Below, in pieces: positions 5,684 to 5,760 of a stretch of DNA of 5,760 nt (the first letter of the stretch is position 1; each line of letters opens with the position of its first letter). Source of the stretch: Clostridia bacterium (lineage in GTDB: Bacteria; Bacillota; Clostridia; TANB77; CAG-508); contig CAADYJ010000076.1 of NCBI GenBank assembly GCA_900753245.1, forward strand, positions 1 to 5,760. The letters are read 5' to 3'. The notes below the pieces were generated by a model. The model saw only the letters and a program-made list of their open reading frames with translations. It was not told where the DNA came from and did no database searches. Made by a program: the position numbers and the translations under genes.

Positions 5684-5760
5684 TCAAGTAAATGTAGGCA
5701 ATTTTTTTATTTTTTTCTAATCCTTCAATATCAATTGCTTAAACACTTTTATTATTTTTA

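Noticed and set aside
5657..5687. Minus-strand TTGACA (5687-5682) as a second M23 promoter.
   Set aside because: No acceptable -10 box lies 16-19 bp downstream, while the 5650-5622 promoter is much better.
5717..5758. Thirteen open minus-strand codons from the right edge ending in TAG, as the tail of another gene.
   Set aside because: It is too short to support as coding and has no terminator directly after it; sequence beyond the window would be needed.

Overview
The window is strongly AT-rich, prefers A/T-ending codons, and has AGGAGG-type ribosome binding sites and A/T-rich hairpin terminators. Together with the protein types (clostridial-style HtrA, LytM/M23 peptidase, RNase HII with a short coiled N-terminus, Pdp-type pyrimidine phosphorylase) this points to a low-GC Gram-positive, most likely a member of the Clostridia. 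That assignment is inferred from style, not from a marker gene. Most of the window is ordinary chromosomal housekeeping and envelope-maintenance sequence. I see no phage, CRISPR array, rRNA or tRNA.

Layout. Positions 1-216 are non-coding and contain a long imperfect inverted repeat (4-96) and a GC-rich motif resembling a dispersed clostridial repeat (159-183). A promoter then drives a small zinc-ribbon protein (274-537, +) that ends at a bidirectional terminator (547-589). The same terminator closes a minus-strand operon of three genes: an unknown single-pass membrane protein (3055-2585), RNase HII (rnhB, 2560-1931) and pyrimidine-nucleoside phosphorylase (pdp, 1890-592). Its promoter (3087-3115) is divergent from that of an htrA-type membrane serine protease (3217-4419, +). 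The shared 160-bp spacer holds a perfect 10-bp direct repeat at an 11-bp period, overlapping the htrA -35 box. Convergent to htrA is a membrane-anchored M23 peptidoglycan metallopeptidase (5583-4603, -), and a strong hairpin lies between the two genes. The last 110 bp contain a further hairpin and no convincing gene.

How they fit. HtrA and the M23 enzyme both act on the outer face of the membrane: HtrA degrades misfolded secreted protein and the M23 enzyme cuts wall peptide crosslinks. rnhB (removal of RNA from DNA) and pdp (nucleoside salvage) are cytosolic nucleic-acid housekeeping genes that share a transcript with an unknown membrane protein.

Main points of interest: the M23 gene appears to start at a non-canonical ATT codon, 80 codons upstream of its first in-frame ATG; the repeats before htrA look like a response-regulator operator; and unexplained structured non-coding elements lie at both ends of the window. 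I did not find strong evidence of a wholly new system.
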